Positions 1-12,117 are shown, numbered from the stretch's first letter. The stretch: DNA of 64,000 bases from Amaurobius ferox (GCA_951213105.1 OX578146.1:49011275-49075274); one strand, 5' to 3'. Notes: generated by a model not told the origin, from the letters alone. Program-made: numbers and translations.

Positions 1-25
1 TCCATGTTTACTTTTCATGTAGCCA

Positions 26-53
26 CTGATGAAGAGCGTATTAACGCTTGAAA
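26..53 (+). ncRNA. hammerhead-ribozyme-like core motif
   Basis: CTGATGA at 26-32 is followed by a perfect 5-bp stem (AGCGT at 35-39, ACGCT at 44-48, loop ATTA) and then GAAA at 50-53. CUGAUGA, stem II and GAAA make up the conserved core of the hammerhead ribozyme, found in Penelope-like retroelements and SINE-like retrozymes. Stem III and the cleavage triplet are not convincing in the bases that follow, so this may be a decayed copy. It probably marks the end of a retroelement lying left of the window. Confidence 0.4.
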
Positions 54-139
54 GCGCTCTAGCAATTTTCAATACGTTGTACATCTTGTTCAAGATGTTT
101 TAATAAATGACTTTTCATCTAACTACATTATGTCCTTAA

Positions 140-250
140 TTTTATTTATTTTTAAGAGTTTGTCACTCCTATTTTTTCTTATTTTTAGGGGTTTATCACT
201 TCTATTTTTCCTATATTTTGGGTTTGACACTCCTATTTTCCTTACTATTT
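140..250. repeat. degenerate T-rich tandem repeat, about 36-bp unit
   Basis: Three imperfect units share the pattern g(t/g)tttgtcactcctatttttc with a T-rich spacer. The 68-codon open frame across it is low-complexity Leu/Phe and is not a credible gene. Confidence 0.6.
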
Positions 251-336
251 TCTGGAAAAGTTGGCTGCTGTCCCTGAATATAAGTTCCAAATTACTGAAA
301 AAAGAACATATCCTTGTGGTGCTCTTTTGGAAATAA

Positions 337-2447
337 ATTTGGAAGTATCACAATCATAATTGATATAATTAACAGATCGTTTATCTAAATATGAAAGATA
401 AAATTTTTAAAGAAGGAATATTAAAATTATTGAAAACAGAAATCCTGCAATTCCAATTAAGACTGTTGAAATGCGTCATCTGTAGCGGGAAATAAGCTTC
501 GGACAATGACTAAATTTGGTACACAGGTATTTCAGGATCTGGGACAATACAACTCAGCAAAATCTTTTAAAAATTTGGATTAGTTGTTTAATTTTGAAGC
601 ATGATTTTAGATAATATTCATACAAATTGGTTCCTTAGCAATCCAAAATATTATCACAGCGTTTCCATATTAACATCATTGGAAAGATCAAAGAACATTC
701 TTTCTAATGATCTTTGAATCCATAGGACAATTTCTTCATATTTATTATTTTTTTAATACATTGAAATATGCATTTTTGAGTTGTTTGATTCCTATTTTGT
801 CACATCCAAAAATGGCAGATTGGCACAATTCTAAACTTTTGCAAAAATATGGACTTATATCTTCGCATTCTAACAAAAAAAGTATTTTTAATTACTATAT
901 TTGATTTGCACAGAATTTTCTAGCAAAGACATAAAAATTGAAATTTTAGATTTTGCTAATGAAGTGTGTTTCATTTTCTCTTGTAGTTAGTTCCCAATCG
1001 CTATTAGGAAAAGTGGTTGTGCACATGTGTAGTGGCAAAACAGGTGATTTGGAAATTCAGTGGTGTTAGATCTGTACCTGTATTATTTAAGTAGCAGGCA
1101 TTTATTTGAGACCCGGGAAACACCGGGTAATAAGTTCTAGTTAGTATTATAAATTTTAATACTGTTAACAAGGTAATAGATGGCATCTTTGCAACTGCGT
1201 AATTCGTGGAAGCCATATTGATTATTATATACTATGTCAGCAGTTCTCAATCAGTGGTATGCATACAACTGGTGATATGTGAGAAGATAACTGCTGGTAT
1301 GTGTATAAATTGTGCAATATACAGTGTAAAAATTTTGCTATTGTTTTCAATGTCATCATGTGTGTTACCTTAAATCTGAGTAGTGAGAGAACCAGATATG
1401 AAGAAACTAATTTCTGTCAAACAAGCACAAGCATCACATTAAATCATTTTGCTAATCATACAGCTAATTAATAATCATATTAATTGTTGATTATTAATAG
1501 TATTTTGTAATATTTATTATTTTGTTCATTTTTAGAAATGAAATAATATATCTGGCAATAAGCCTTGACTTTCTATTTGTATACAAAATATATTTTCATT
1601 GGTGGTACCTACATTTTTTAATTTGGATTTTGGTGGTACGCTTATATGTAACGGTTGAGAACTCCTGTACTATGTTATTTTTAGTTAACATGCTAAGTGC
1701 AACGTCAGTCCGTGGGGACTGACAGTGAACTTTCCTTTTAGTTGGTGGCTGGACAGTGAACTTTTCATTTGGGTGACGTCAGTCCGTGGGACAGGCAGTA
1801 TCAAGGTTGAAAAATAAATGTTATAATTTTAATGGAGTTTATTAAAACATTCTAAGCAAAGATGTGGTTTGGTTTTACACATATTACAAAAAGTGATGAT
1901 CTGTTTGATTAACTTTCTGACTGTATTGCATCTGAATGTTTTTGTGCCATTCGCATAGCTGAAACGTACAGTGAAATACAATCGTCAGCTTGACGTGTGT
2001 TATCTTCTGTTTATACTCTATGACCAAACACCTTGCCAAACGATTGCCACTGTGTTCTGCCTGAATGGTAGGCAGAGCAAGAACAGCTCCGCGCTCAATG
2101 TGTTAACTAGTAATTAAACCTATTAATATAAACTCTTTTCAAAAATTTCCCAAGGATGAATTGTAAACAGATTGTTCTATATGAGAAACATAATGCAGGA
2201 TCTTTGTCTATCTTGTGAAATAAAAAAAAAAAAACTTGGAATATTTATCAAATTTTGGTTTATTATTGGCACTAAAATTTTCAGACATTCAGAATTTTTT
2301 TTATAAAAACTGTATGATTTTGCAGCTAATTTTTTGTTGTGAGATTATATTTCATCAAAGATATATTTAAGAATATTATCAGACATTATTAATTCCTGTC
2401 AGTGAAATTTTCTTTTTTAGTCTAAATGAAACAGATTTATTATGGTT
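337..2447. other. AT-rich stretch without recognisable gene
   Basis: Short open frames here have no family signature. The only internal structure I see is a partly repeated segment, gacgtcagtccgtggg, near 1700-1725 and 1774-1792, with gacagtgaacttt repeated between them. It could belong to an unknown repeat family. Confidence 0.5.
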
Positions 2448-2815
2448 GGGCCATTCCATATCAAATCAACACACAAAAGGGGCATTTTCAACTCAACCCT
2501 TCCTGATTTTTTTTAAACTTAGGCTTTTGTATTGTCCACTCATATATAAAATACTATGCAAATCTTAGCCTTCAATCTTTATTAGTTTTTTATTTATAAA
2601 AATTTGAAATTTGAAAATTTGGTACATTTTTACAATTCTAGACATGCTTAAAAGCTCGTATCTGCTGACCCAATTAACCGATTGCGTTGAAATAAGGCGT
2701 TTTTTGTAGTGTAATGTATAGCCTTTCTGATGATATGTTATATGACCCTGTTATTGATGTTTTTCATTTTAAGGTCATCCAATTTGACTTTTGACCTTGA
2801 ATTAAAAAAAAATGC
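2448..2815 (+). repeat. foldback element A, left arm
   Basis: The arm begins gggccattccatatcaaatc and runs through a block containing tgtccactcatatataaaat and aaggtcatccaatttgactt. The same sequence reads in reverse complement at 5795-6061 plus 10649-10743, and in other copies at 27471-27715 plus 29187-29285 and at 39337-39647. The arms are about 350 bp and resemble long terminal inverted repeats. No transposase was tied to this family. Confidence 0.7.
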
Positions 2816-3118
2816 TTTACTTTAATTTGGTGAAAAAAATACTATTTGTAGCTGTTACATTGCTGTCTATTATGAGAGTAGTCTTAAGTTGGGACTACAA
2901 TATTAAATTTTGAAGAAATCGATAAAAATAATAATAAAGTTCAATTTACAACGAAGTAAGAAATACACCACTTACTTTGCATGCAAGAAATAATTTTCAT
3001 TATTTTTAAATATCTTTTAAGCTTGAAAAGTTACACTTCCTTCCAAAAAAAGGGAATAGAAACTTACTAAAAGATTTTTTCAATTCATAACTATCAGTAA
3101 TTTATTAGAAACTTTCAA

Positions 3119-3960
3119 TACAGGGTCGAGTCACATTATTGTAACCACCTCTTACTTTTGATTTTGACATCAACAGCTCATAGCTAATGAAAAAAGACAT
3201 GTTCCATGAGCTGGCTTGGTGAGTATATAAGGTATAGTGTAGGTATTCTGAGAACTTATCACTTGTTGCTGTCATGGCTAAAAGGAGCGATTTGTTAGAT
3301 TTGGAAAAGGGATGATTAATGGGTTTCAGGTCAAGGGTAGCAGTATATCCAAAACAGCAGAGTTTGTGAACTGCTTGCATGCTGCTGTGGTTAAAGTGTA
3401 TTATCAATGAAGAAATGGCACCATTGCATATAAATGGCATGGAAACTGTGCAGCACTACACACCATTGATGTAAAAGGTGAACATCAGCTCTGAAAATTC
3501 ATGAGGGCTGATCGCCATGTTACAGTGGAGCAACTTACTGACCGAATAAACCAGGAGGCTACCAGAAGTGTGCCTCAAGTGACAGTTCAGCAAACCCTAT
3601 TGCATATGGGTCTCCGAAGTAAACGGATGGTCACTGCACGTATGTTAATGAAGATGCATCGGCAGAAAATTTGCACGTCAGTATCGGAATTGGACCTCTG
3701 CTGATTGGTAAAAGATTGCCTTCTCCGATGAGCCATATATTCTGCTTCATCGAACAGATGGATGTTAGTGTATAAGAGGCATGAATGATTGGAGAACAAA
3801 CACTCATTAACCATTCCAGAAAGAATACAAGGTGGTGGGGTCAACCTTATGGTCGGGGGAATGTTTTCGTGGAATTTTTTGGGTTCACTCATACTTGTGG
3901 AAGGCCAAATTTGTTACGAATCATTCGTTGCATATCATGTACACCCATACACAGGGTCCA
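3119..3960 (+). pseudogene. Tc1-type transposase relic
   Basis: A TIR-like start (cagggtcgagtcacattatt) precedes a decayed Tc1/mariner-superfamily transposase. The N-terminal helix-turn-helix region begins near 3273 with MAKRSDLLDLEKG and is broken by stops. A readable block at 3501-3640 gives RADRHVTVEQLTDRINQEAT and HMGLRSKR. The first catalytic region follows near 3710-3760 (DW.KIAFSDEPYILLHRTDG, two frames), then GGGVNLMVGGMFSW and VAYHVHPY up to 3960. This order is that of Tc1 transposases. The part with the later catalytic residues and the right TIR are missing. Several stops and frameshifts show it is dead. Confidence 0.85.
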
Positions 3961-4394
3961 CGCTAGCCATCCGCCTACGCGCCAAATGCGAAAAGATCGC
4001 AAAACTGGCGATAAAAAAATACTTTGGCGAAAATAATGGTGAATGATTTTTTGGAAACTGTGAAAATTTCATAAATATTTTTTTGGGAAGTAATATGGAA
4101 TAAAAGTCCGATTCCAGACAAGTAGGCCTATGACATACGAGCGTTGTCTCCCGTCTGTTTTGGGGACTCTCGTTCTCGTGTGACAAGCTCCAGGTATCCT
4201 TTAATTCCCAGTATGCTGCTCCTCAAAACGGAAGCAGACAGCGCATTCCTGTCTCCCAAGCGTCCTTGACCCACCACGGCAATCAAAACATTATCTGGAT
4301 TCCGTCCTTTATGTGAGCCGATTTTTTTCGTTAACCCTGAATCGCACAACCGTTAACCCCCAACACAGTTATTAGATACTCTCCAATAAATAAA
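3960..4394. other. unidentified repeat with segment shared with the 12-kb hairpin
   Basis: The sequence ttctcgtgtgacaagctc at 4173-4190 closely matches one arm of the inverted repeat at 12012-12117. The block is less AT-rich than its surroundings, and an open frame of 73 codons on the minus strand has no family I recognise. It may be part of a repeat family present at both places. Confidence 0.4.
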
Positions 4395-4752
4395 ACAAAA
4401 AAACACTTTCAACTTAAAATCCTGCATTATAGTTTTAAACAATCCGTGTTACAGAATTATCTCTGAAAAGAGCCATTTTTTGTCGAAAACGATCAGCCAT
4501 AATCTGAGAAATAAGTGATAAACATCGAATGAAAATGTATGTATATTTTTTGATGATGCATATACAATGGTAGTCCGGAGCATCTGGAGGGCATCTAGAG
4601 AAATTAGAAGTGCGCGATTGCGTAATTACTACCACATCGTTTTAGGATCGATTGTCTTGCGGGAAAAAATAACTTTTAGACTTACAATGTTTTTTTTTTT
4701 TTTTTTTTTTCCGCAAATTTCTCGACTTATGCGAGTATATACAGTAAATAAA
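4395..4752 (-). mobile_element. non-autonomous pogo-like element, short copy
   Basis: Read on the minus strand, this segment matches 28440-28675 of the larger element at 27718-29189, including aatcctgcattatagtttt and a single copy of the unit that is tandemly expanded there. Its outer end carries ctcgacttatgcgagtatat, related to the ctcgagtataagtcgag end of the larger copy, with TA next to it. A 21-base T run (4690-4710) corresponds to an A-rich tract on the other strand. No transposase remains. Confidence 0.55.
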
Positions 4753-5484
4753 AAAGCATTTAATTTTAGTTAAAACCAACTGAAAAAAGGTCACTGCTGA
4801 TTATTATCACAGATGCCAACTTGCGGTTTGCTGTTTTTGTCTTAAGTTGAATCGAAGTTTATTTTTTTGTTACGAATTTTTAAGCCTGCCTGGCTTGTTT
4901 TCTTTTCATCTTCATCATCATCTTTGTGGTTTTTATACGATCCTTATGAAAGGCATTTTTAGAAATAAATAAAAAGGAATGTAATTAAAAGTTTAAAATA
5001 TCATTTTGAAGTATGAAAATTAAATGTTGTTCATTATAATAATCGTTCAATGTTATTAATTTTATTTTTGTGTGGTATACATATATGTCACAAAATAAAT
5101 GACCGTTCTCTTAGTGAGAGTGTTTTATTATAAACATAATGTGTTGAGGATTGGGGTTTGAAGATTGAGGTTATGACCAAAAGGGGCTATATTAATTTTA
5201 GATTATTAAAAGGAGGCAACTGAAAATTATATAAAGATTTTGGTATTTATTATTTCAGTTTTCTCCCCCTTGTACAAGTCCTTGCTTGTCCCAGTTTCAA
5301 ATCAAATTAAAAAAGAAGGTTTTATGGACTAGTTATATTATATAAAAGGACTTTTGTTTCCAAATCCTTTTTAATGACACTTGTTTGAACATTGTAAGAC
5401 TTTTGTTTCCAAAGCAGGGTGAGTAAAAAATAAAAAAATAAAAGTGTGTCAAAAGTTACAAAAGTTCAAAGTATCATGTTTTGG
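4753..5484. other. AT-rich spacer, no gene seen
   Basis: Short duplicated phrases such as ggacttttgtttccaaa (about 5347 and 5398) occur, but nothing codes for a recognisable product. Confidence 0.5.
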
Positions 5485-5670
5485 TAAAAAATAAGTAAAT
5501 TTTACAGTTTTTGGAAAGCTATAAATAAAAAACAATTGCCAACTTAGAGCTAATGTTTTGTTTGGTTGAATATCTCTACTAATATTAAAAATTCATAAAA
5601 TTTCAAAGAATTCCTGAAATGGCAGGTTGCGAATTTGTATTTTTCTGAATTGATTTGATATCGAATGACC
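5485..5670 (-). repeat. foldback element A, diverged extra arm
   Basis: The arm ends ttgatttgatatcgaatgac, matching the termini of the other arms of this family, and contains ataaataaaaaacaattgcc, similar to the inner part of the arm at 39490. It is more diverged than its neighbours and probably an older copy. Confidence 0.5.
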
Positions 5671-6061
5671 AAATACTGTTTTACTTAAAATTAAATTGTG
5701 TTACAATCCTATTGTGATCCCATTATGAAACTTACAGGACATGTACAGCAATTCAGTATACAAAAAATAATTTTTTTTTCAGATTTTAAAAGAAATATGC
5801 ATTTTTTAAAATTCAGGGTCAAAAGTCAAATTGGATAACCTTGAAATAAAAAACTGCATTGACAGGGTCATGTAACCTATCATAAGAAAGGCCTTACATT
5901 AAACTACAAAATAAGCCTTATTTCAACACAATTGGTACATTAGGTTAGCAAATAGAAGCTTTTGAACATGACTAGAATTGTGAAAAAATTACCAGATTTT
6001 CAAATTTCGACTTTTTATAGATAAAAGACTAATGCAAATTGAGAGCTAACGTTTTGCATAA

Positions 6062-9000
6062 TCTATATAGATAAAATTGAAAATCTGTCTGTCTGTCTGT
6101 TTGTCCTGTCATCACGGGAGAACGGCTGAACCGAATTTGATGAAATTTTGTGGGTAGCCTGGAAATAGCCCCACTTAAAATTTAATCCATGATTTGAGTT
6201 TCTACGACTAGTGGTTCTCGAGATATTAGTAAAAAATGAAACTTTCATTTGTCTTATCATCACGAGAGAATGACTGAACTGAACTTAATGAAATTTTGTG
6301 GGTAGCTTTGAGATAGCCCCCATAAATTTAGTCTAAATTTCGGGATTCTAAGACCAGGGGTTGTCGAGATATTAATGAAAAACGGAACATTTTCCTAGGA
6401 CTTCTACCCTCTAACTCCTTGGTTTATCCTAACGGAAAGGATGAAAATCGTTTGTTTAAAATGTCAATGTGAATTAAAACTTTATTTCTGAGTTTGATGG
6501 AGGATTTTTGCGCAAATTAGTTACTATCTGAAAGCATAAATTGTGAAACATGAATTTAAATGGAAAATTTATCTCCATGGTTTATTTTCACAAGTATTTA
6601 CTCAACGACGAAAAGTATAAAGAAATCAAAATGATTATTTAATTTCGCATTTTATGAGGAAGAATCTATCTTATATCATGTTGCTCAGCAAAGCAATTAA
6701 ATTAAATGTGTTTGTTGATATTTGTTATTTTTTTTCTATTTGAATAATAAATATATGGATGTAAAAATATAATTTTATAAATGAACGGTTTGATATTTCT
6801 TTTAATTATATTAATTGCGGACTGCGTACATCACTTTCATTATTTTGGCAAAGAGTTTTCAAGCTTATATATTGTGTTTAGCTAATAAACTCACATATTG
6901 TGTTTACCCTATAAATTCATTTAGCTGATTGTTGAAACAGAAAAAGAGTAGAAAGGGTATATCTTCTAATACAATTTTAATGTTTTCATTTAGTACATAT
7001 AAACATGATCAGGATATTTTATTCTTCAGATCTCCAAATTCAGAGCTACGAATTTCGCGGAATATCGCTAACTTGGTAACTTTTCTTAAACTTTGCCAAA
7101 TTGACGGAATGTCGCCAAATTGATAAAAATGATGCAAATCAATGAAATAAAATTCGTTTTTTTAGAAGAGAGTACTGAAATGATGTTTCGGTAGCATTTG
7201 TCGGTCAGTCTATCCGGCCTACTTAGTAACACATTTAGCGAATTTTTAAAATATCACCAAATTGATGAAAATGTTTGTAAATCTATAAAAATATCATGAA
7301 CTTGATAAAATTGCGCTTAATAAATGAAATTGTTGCGTTTTGTTATATAGGGGATAGTATTGTTATGATGTTTCGTTAATTTGTCGCAAAATGGGGCTAC
7401 CAGTTTTACAGTCCCACTTGTTGATAAATTTAGCATTTTTTTAAATTATCGCTAAATTGACGAAAATGTTGCCATGGAGATAGCATTATTCAGACCATAT
7501 GATTTCCATCAATTTATTTGAAGCAAATGATATCATGTCGTTTAGCAATGGATGTAAATCCAATGTGTTATGCGGTATATGATTTTTATTAAATTTTTTC
7601 TGATTTGAATAATAAAGATATTATATAAAATAAATTTGATTGACATTGCATTTTTGACTGGATAATATCAATTATAGTCTTCAGGTTTAAACATTATTAT
7701 TATTGATGTTTTCGGGGATTATTGATATTATCAAGTTATTATGCCATTGTTTCATTATGACAAAAATTGTTGAAACTTGTATATTGTTCGTTTTACGAGT
7801 AATCTTCTACAAATGCACGGGTATATCTTCTAATCTACGATTATATAAGTAGTACAGGTATATTGGCATATATTTTGATATATATTGGCATATATTGGAA
7901 TCAAGTACGACCTTCTGGTATAAAGATTACGGGAATTATTGATATTTTCAATTTATTACGTCACCTGTTTTATTTTGGCAAAGATTATTGAGACTGATAT
8001 TGTAATGCGGGTAATCTTCTACTAACACACTGGCATATTTTCTAATCTGTGACAATATAAGTAGTACGGGTCTGTTATGGTGATTTCTGAGAAAGTTAAA
8101 TTGCTCTGCTCTTAAAGCAGTAATAAATAATTTTAATCTAATTTAAGATAAATAACTTACAATATTTATAACTTTAAATATATTATAATCTTAATTCTAA
8201 CTCTTAAATGATCTTAAATGAAAGGTAAATAAGTAACTCTTAAATAAATGATAACTAAACTAAAATAACTCACCCTTTAATGAATATTAAACTTCTAAAC
8301 TAATAACTCTAATTGATTCTTATGTTTGTTTAACTTTAGTGAACTTAAAACTGAGCAATCTTTATCTTATATAAATTTATTTAACTCACTTAATATTGTT
8401 TTCTCTAATAATTGCTCATATCAAATAATGAATATTTTAAGCTTTGAAAAAGGTGTAAATAAACGTAACTTTAATATAAATAATTGTTTACCTGCCTAAC
8501 AGGACTTTGTGATCATTTTTAAATACACCTTTTCCCAGTAAATGTTACACCGGCTGGAAATTTCCCTTCCCAATACCGTGAATAAAACTGCTTTATAAGC
8601 AATCAAGTAAACACGATGTAACATACAAGTTTTGTAAACGATGTAGCATACAAGTTTTGTAAACATTATGTCCTCTTTTTCTCACCCAGGGAAATTAACG
8701 ATGTTTTAATAACGATATATAAATGTTTCTACTTTTAATAATGTACATGTTTTGTGAGTTCTACATTTTTACATGAAATACAAAAGTTTTCAAGATGGCG
8801 ATCAAAACAACGCTTTCGGAGCGTCACAGGTAACATGAAATAGACATATCAAATGTCTGAAGGAGCAAAACAGATGTGAAGCGCCGTGTTGAAAGATTTG
8901 GCATCTTCAGCTCGCCAAGAAGTTCGGTGCCGGGTTATCAGTTGTAACCGCGGTGACCAGAATTCAAATTCTTTCACGCTAAAAGGGGTTGTTGTTCTGG

Positions 9001-10648
9001 GACCTAACACCAAGAGAGGATTTTCTCCTCAGTCGAGATGTAAATATCAGCATGGACAGTTGCTGCCCGAGGACATAAAATTTTTTTCACCGCTCCGTGT
9101 CACTCCTCAACCATGTGCACAGAAATTTTCTAACAATTTTCTTCTTAAAGAAGAGGAGCAAAATGTTCAACTCAAGTTTTATATACTTTTGACGTTTTCT
9201 TTGATGGGAGACGCCTTGTCACCCTCAACATGCCTATCCACCAGCGGCTCGAAGTATTGACTGGACCCTCTAACATATGACATTCCCCAGAGTGCCCCAG
9301 AACCTACAACTCCTGTTCCCCAGTGAAGCCCTTGCACTCACAAGGCCGGAGTATGAAATACAGTTCATCAGCCGCCGAAGTCAGCAGCTGATGTCCGTCG
9401 GAAGATCCGAAGCCTTGGTTCTATTCCATTTCACCGGCATTTGTAACCTCACAGGGAGAGGCAGAATCAACATCCATGTGTCCGATGCCCCTGCACTAAC
9501 AAGGCCGGAGAAACACAGCACTCTGTACCCTCTACTCTTCAACTCATTGGCAGCTCGATGTATTCAAGGCTCCTGCACTTACAAGGCCGGAGATGCGATT
9601 GTTCATCAGCCGCCCAAGCCCGTAGCTGAGAGACGGAACATCCGACCCGGCGCTGTCCGATCACCATCGCTAGTGACCTCATGGGGAGAGGCCGAAGAAG
9701 TGTGTGTGCGCATGTGTTCATTGAAAATAGTGGCCTCCAAACTGAGGTGAAGAGCTGTTGTGTGTTCTGAATAAGTTTTGTTGGCCTATATGGCAAGAAG
9801 TTGACCTATATGGCATTTTGTTGGCCATTGGCATTCAAACAAAATGCCTAGAAAATGCATCATTTATTTTAAAGAATTTCAACACCATGTTTTACTACAT
9901 TAATATTTTTGAGCTCTCAAAGAGCTGACATAGGGTAATTTTTGGAGATGGTGATACATTATTTATATATATATTTTTTACATGCTTGTTTTCTTTTTAT
10001 TTTGTACTTAAACAGAGCTGTCAAAAATTCCTTTTTTTTTATTTCTTTGAAACCTGTTGTTAAGTTTTGAAAATGTTCTAATAAATTTTCCTTAATCTGG
10101 TTTTCATTTAAATCTCACTATGACTCTGTGTAATAATTTATTATTTAACGTATCTTTTTCTTTGGGTAAATCACAACGCAATTTCAATACTTATAGAGAG
10201 TAAGTTCCTAAAATGTTTGGCCATTAGTTTCAGAGTAAAAGTAAGGCTGAATTCTTTAGTTTTAGTTTTTATTTAATATTAATAGTTTAGTTTTTTTTAT
10301 TTAATTAAATATTATTTTTTTAATCTTAATTTTATGCTGATGTCGAAAGATCCCATACAATTTTAATGCTTTCGTTTTGCATATATTGATACAATTCCCT
10401 CTTTTTTTTGTAAATTTGTTTACAAAAGGGGCCAGGATGTTTTATTCTTCAGATCTACCCTTGAAGATAATTTTGTATAGCGAAAACAGAGATTCTTAAA
10501 CTTCTTTTTAGGAACATTAAATTAAATATTTTAACGGAATATTTTGATTAAAAATGTCATTTAGTATACTATAGGAATTTGCACATGATTATGAATTTTA
10601 AGTTTCTTTATATTATATGCTTCGTACAAAGAATGGGTACACTGCTAG
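6062..10648 (+). mobile_element. Helitron-like element inserted in foldback arm
   Basis: The 4587-bp insertion begins TCTATATAGATAAAATTG and ends in CTAG, fitting the 5'-TC and 3'-CTRR ends of Helitrons. It lies between A and T, and the flanks rejoin to restore the target seen in uninterrupted copies. No target-site duplication is visible. No Rep/helicase ORF is present, so the copy is non-autonomous. Segments at 6540-8065 and 10345-10648 match a shorter copy at 40964-42538. The piece between, about 8069-10340, is extra. Degenerate repeats of the form cgccaaattgataaaaat occur at 7080-7460. Confidence 0.7.
8069..10340 (+). other. extra segment inside the Helitron-like element, with GC-rich island
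   Basis: The related copy at 40964-42538 lacks this 2.27-kb piece. Its ends are AT-rich, but 8880-9760 is GC-rich and carries open frames of 124 codons (8886-9260) and 157 codons (9277-9750) with many CpG sites. The phrase ctgcact(n)acaaggccggag occurs three times (about 9331, 9490 and 9571). A shorter duplication, acatacaagttttgtaaac, lies at about 8621 and 8648. I recognise no protein family. It may be a captured fragment of other genomic sequence or a nested retroelement. Confidence 0.45.
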
Positions 10649-10743
10649 TATCTTATATATGAGTGATTAACAAAATAGCCAAATTTTAAAAAAATCCGGA
10701 GGACTTGGATTGTGGGTTGTGTTGATTTGACATGGAATGACCC

Positions 10744-10965
10744 TAAAATAGTTTTCAAAGATATACCCGTAGCACTTTTATATTATGTTTCAACAATTTG
10801 CTAAACATAATATATGAGTTTGAAAAATCTTTGTCAAAATGAATCAAATGATGAAAGAAATTGAAAATATCAATAATCCCTATAATCTTTAGAGCAGAAT
10901 GCCATAATTGATACTATAATCCAATTAAAAATGCAATTATCATTCATTTATAAAAATTTTATATA
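10744..10965. repeat. Helitron-family 3' flank remnant
   Basis: The stretch contains gaaattgaaaatatcaata and a block that recurs at about 42830-42920, in a Helitron-like fragment. Confidence 0.4.
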
Positions 10966-11680
10966 CAGGGTGTCCAGTGCTATTGGTTCCCAATGGCTAT
11001 TTCCTTAACCGTTAGTCACAGAGATGCACTTCCAATTGCAAAAATGTTTAAATTTTAAAATCTATTATCTTAGAAACAGTTTAAATCAATAAATGCATTT
11101 CTGAAAGAAATACGAAATATAAATTTTTATACAGTTCCCCGGTCCTACCAATTATATTTAGAAAAATCATCCTGATACAATTTTATGCAAAAAAAAAAAA
11201 AAAAAATCATCCTTTTACGACCAAAATTGACCGACTTATAGCTGTTTAAAGTTGGAGCACTTTTTGTGCTGAGAAATGATCAATATGGTGGTTTCTGATT
11301 GGTTGGTTGCCTGGAGAAATGGTCAATACGGTCCCTAATTGATTGGTTGCCTGAAATGGGACATTTTTATGCATGGAAAAGCGACTTAAGTCATAAAGTT
11401 TAATGCTTCACAATTCGGTAAATTGTGATCGTAAAAGGAAGATTTTTTATTTTTATTTTGCTTGAAATTGTATGAGGATGATTTTTCTAAATATAATTGG
11501 TAGGACCTGGGGATCATATAAAAATTTATATTTCGTATTTCTTTCAGAAATGTATTTATTGATATAAACTGTTTTTAAGATAATAGATATTAAAATTTAA
11601 AACATTTTTGCAATTATAAGTATATCTCTGTGACTAACAGTTGAGGAAATAGCCATTGGGCACCGATAGCACTGGACACC

Positions 11681-11683
<3 letters not shown>
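10966..11683. mobile_element. MITE with about 270-bp terminal inverted repeats
   Basis: The element starts cagggtgtccagtgctattg and ends with the matching caatagcactggacaccctg-type sequence in reverse complement, with TA on both sides. Pairing extends inward through the blocks gtcacagagat / atctctgtgac and atacgaaatataaattttta. Most of the 718 bp could fold into one long hairpin around a centre near 11310. There is no coding capacity. The TA target and cagggtgtcc ends suggest mobilisation by a Tc1/mariner-superfamily transposase. Confidence 0.8.

Positions 11684-11727
<44 letters not shown>
11684..11727. repeat. (TA)n microsatellite
   Basis: An uninterrupted TA run of about 44 bp abuts the right end of the MITE and may have grown from its TA target site. 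Confidence 0.9.
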
Positions 11728-11729
<2 letters not shown>

Positions 11730-12011
11730 GTAAATTGTCTATTATATAATAACATTTGATTTTAATTGCATTGCTGAGTACAGGCTTTGCAAATGGTCCC
11801 TTTTTTCCCCTCGAGGTCCCTTTTTTCGTAATTAGTCCCTTAAAATACCTTTTTTCATAATCGGGTCCCTTTTTCCCCCTTTTTTCCTGGGAAAATATGT
11901 ATTTTCTTTTTAACAGCCGAAATTCTCAGGAAATTCCCAATATCAAAATCCTCGGATGTTTTCCCAACTTCTAGAATTGCAGACGAGCATGTCTCCCATC
12001 CATCTTTGGAC

Positions 12012-12117
12012 GCTATGTGCTGGGGGTAATAGAATAAATAGAGCTTGTCACACGAAAGCATCCGCATTCTCGTGTGATAAGCTCTATTCATTCTTTTACT
12101 TACTCCCAGCACACAGC
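12012..12117. repeat. inverted repeat (hairpin), arms about 45 nt
   Basis: The left arm ctatgtgctgggggtaatag...cttgtcacacga (12012-12054) pairs with tcgtgtgataagctc...cccagcacacag (12069-12117) with few mismatches and a 14-nt loop. Part of one arm recurs at 4173-4190. It looks like a foldback repeat end rather than a gene. Confidence 0.75.

Larger units (their letters stand above)
5795..10743 (-). repeat. foldback element A, right arm split by a Helitron-like insertion
   Basis: The arm starts near gcattttttaaaattcaggg and is the reverse complement of the left arm at 2448. It breaks after ttttgcata (6060) and resumes at 10649 with tatcttatatatgagtg, ending gatttgacatggaatgaccc. The copy at 39337-39647 is uninterrupted at the equivalent place. 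That shows the sequence at 6062-10648 was inserted into this arm. Confidence 0.75.

Noticed and set aside
130..336. 68-codon hydrophobic ORF
   Set aside because: It is produced by a T-rich tandem repeat and has low-complexity Leu/Phe content.
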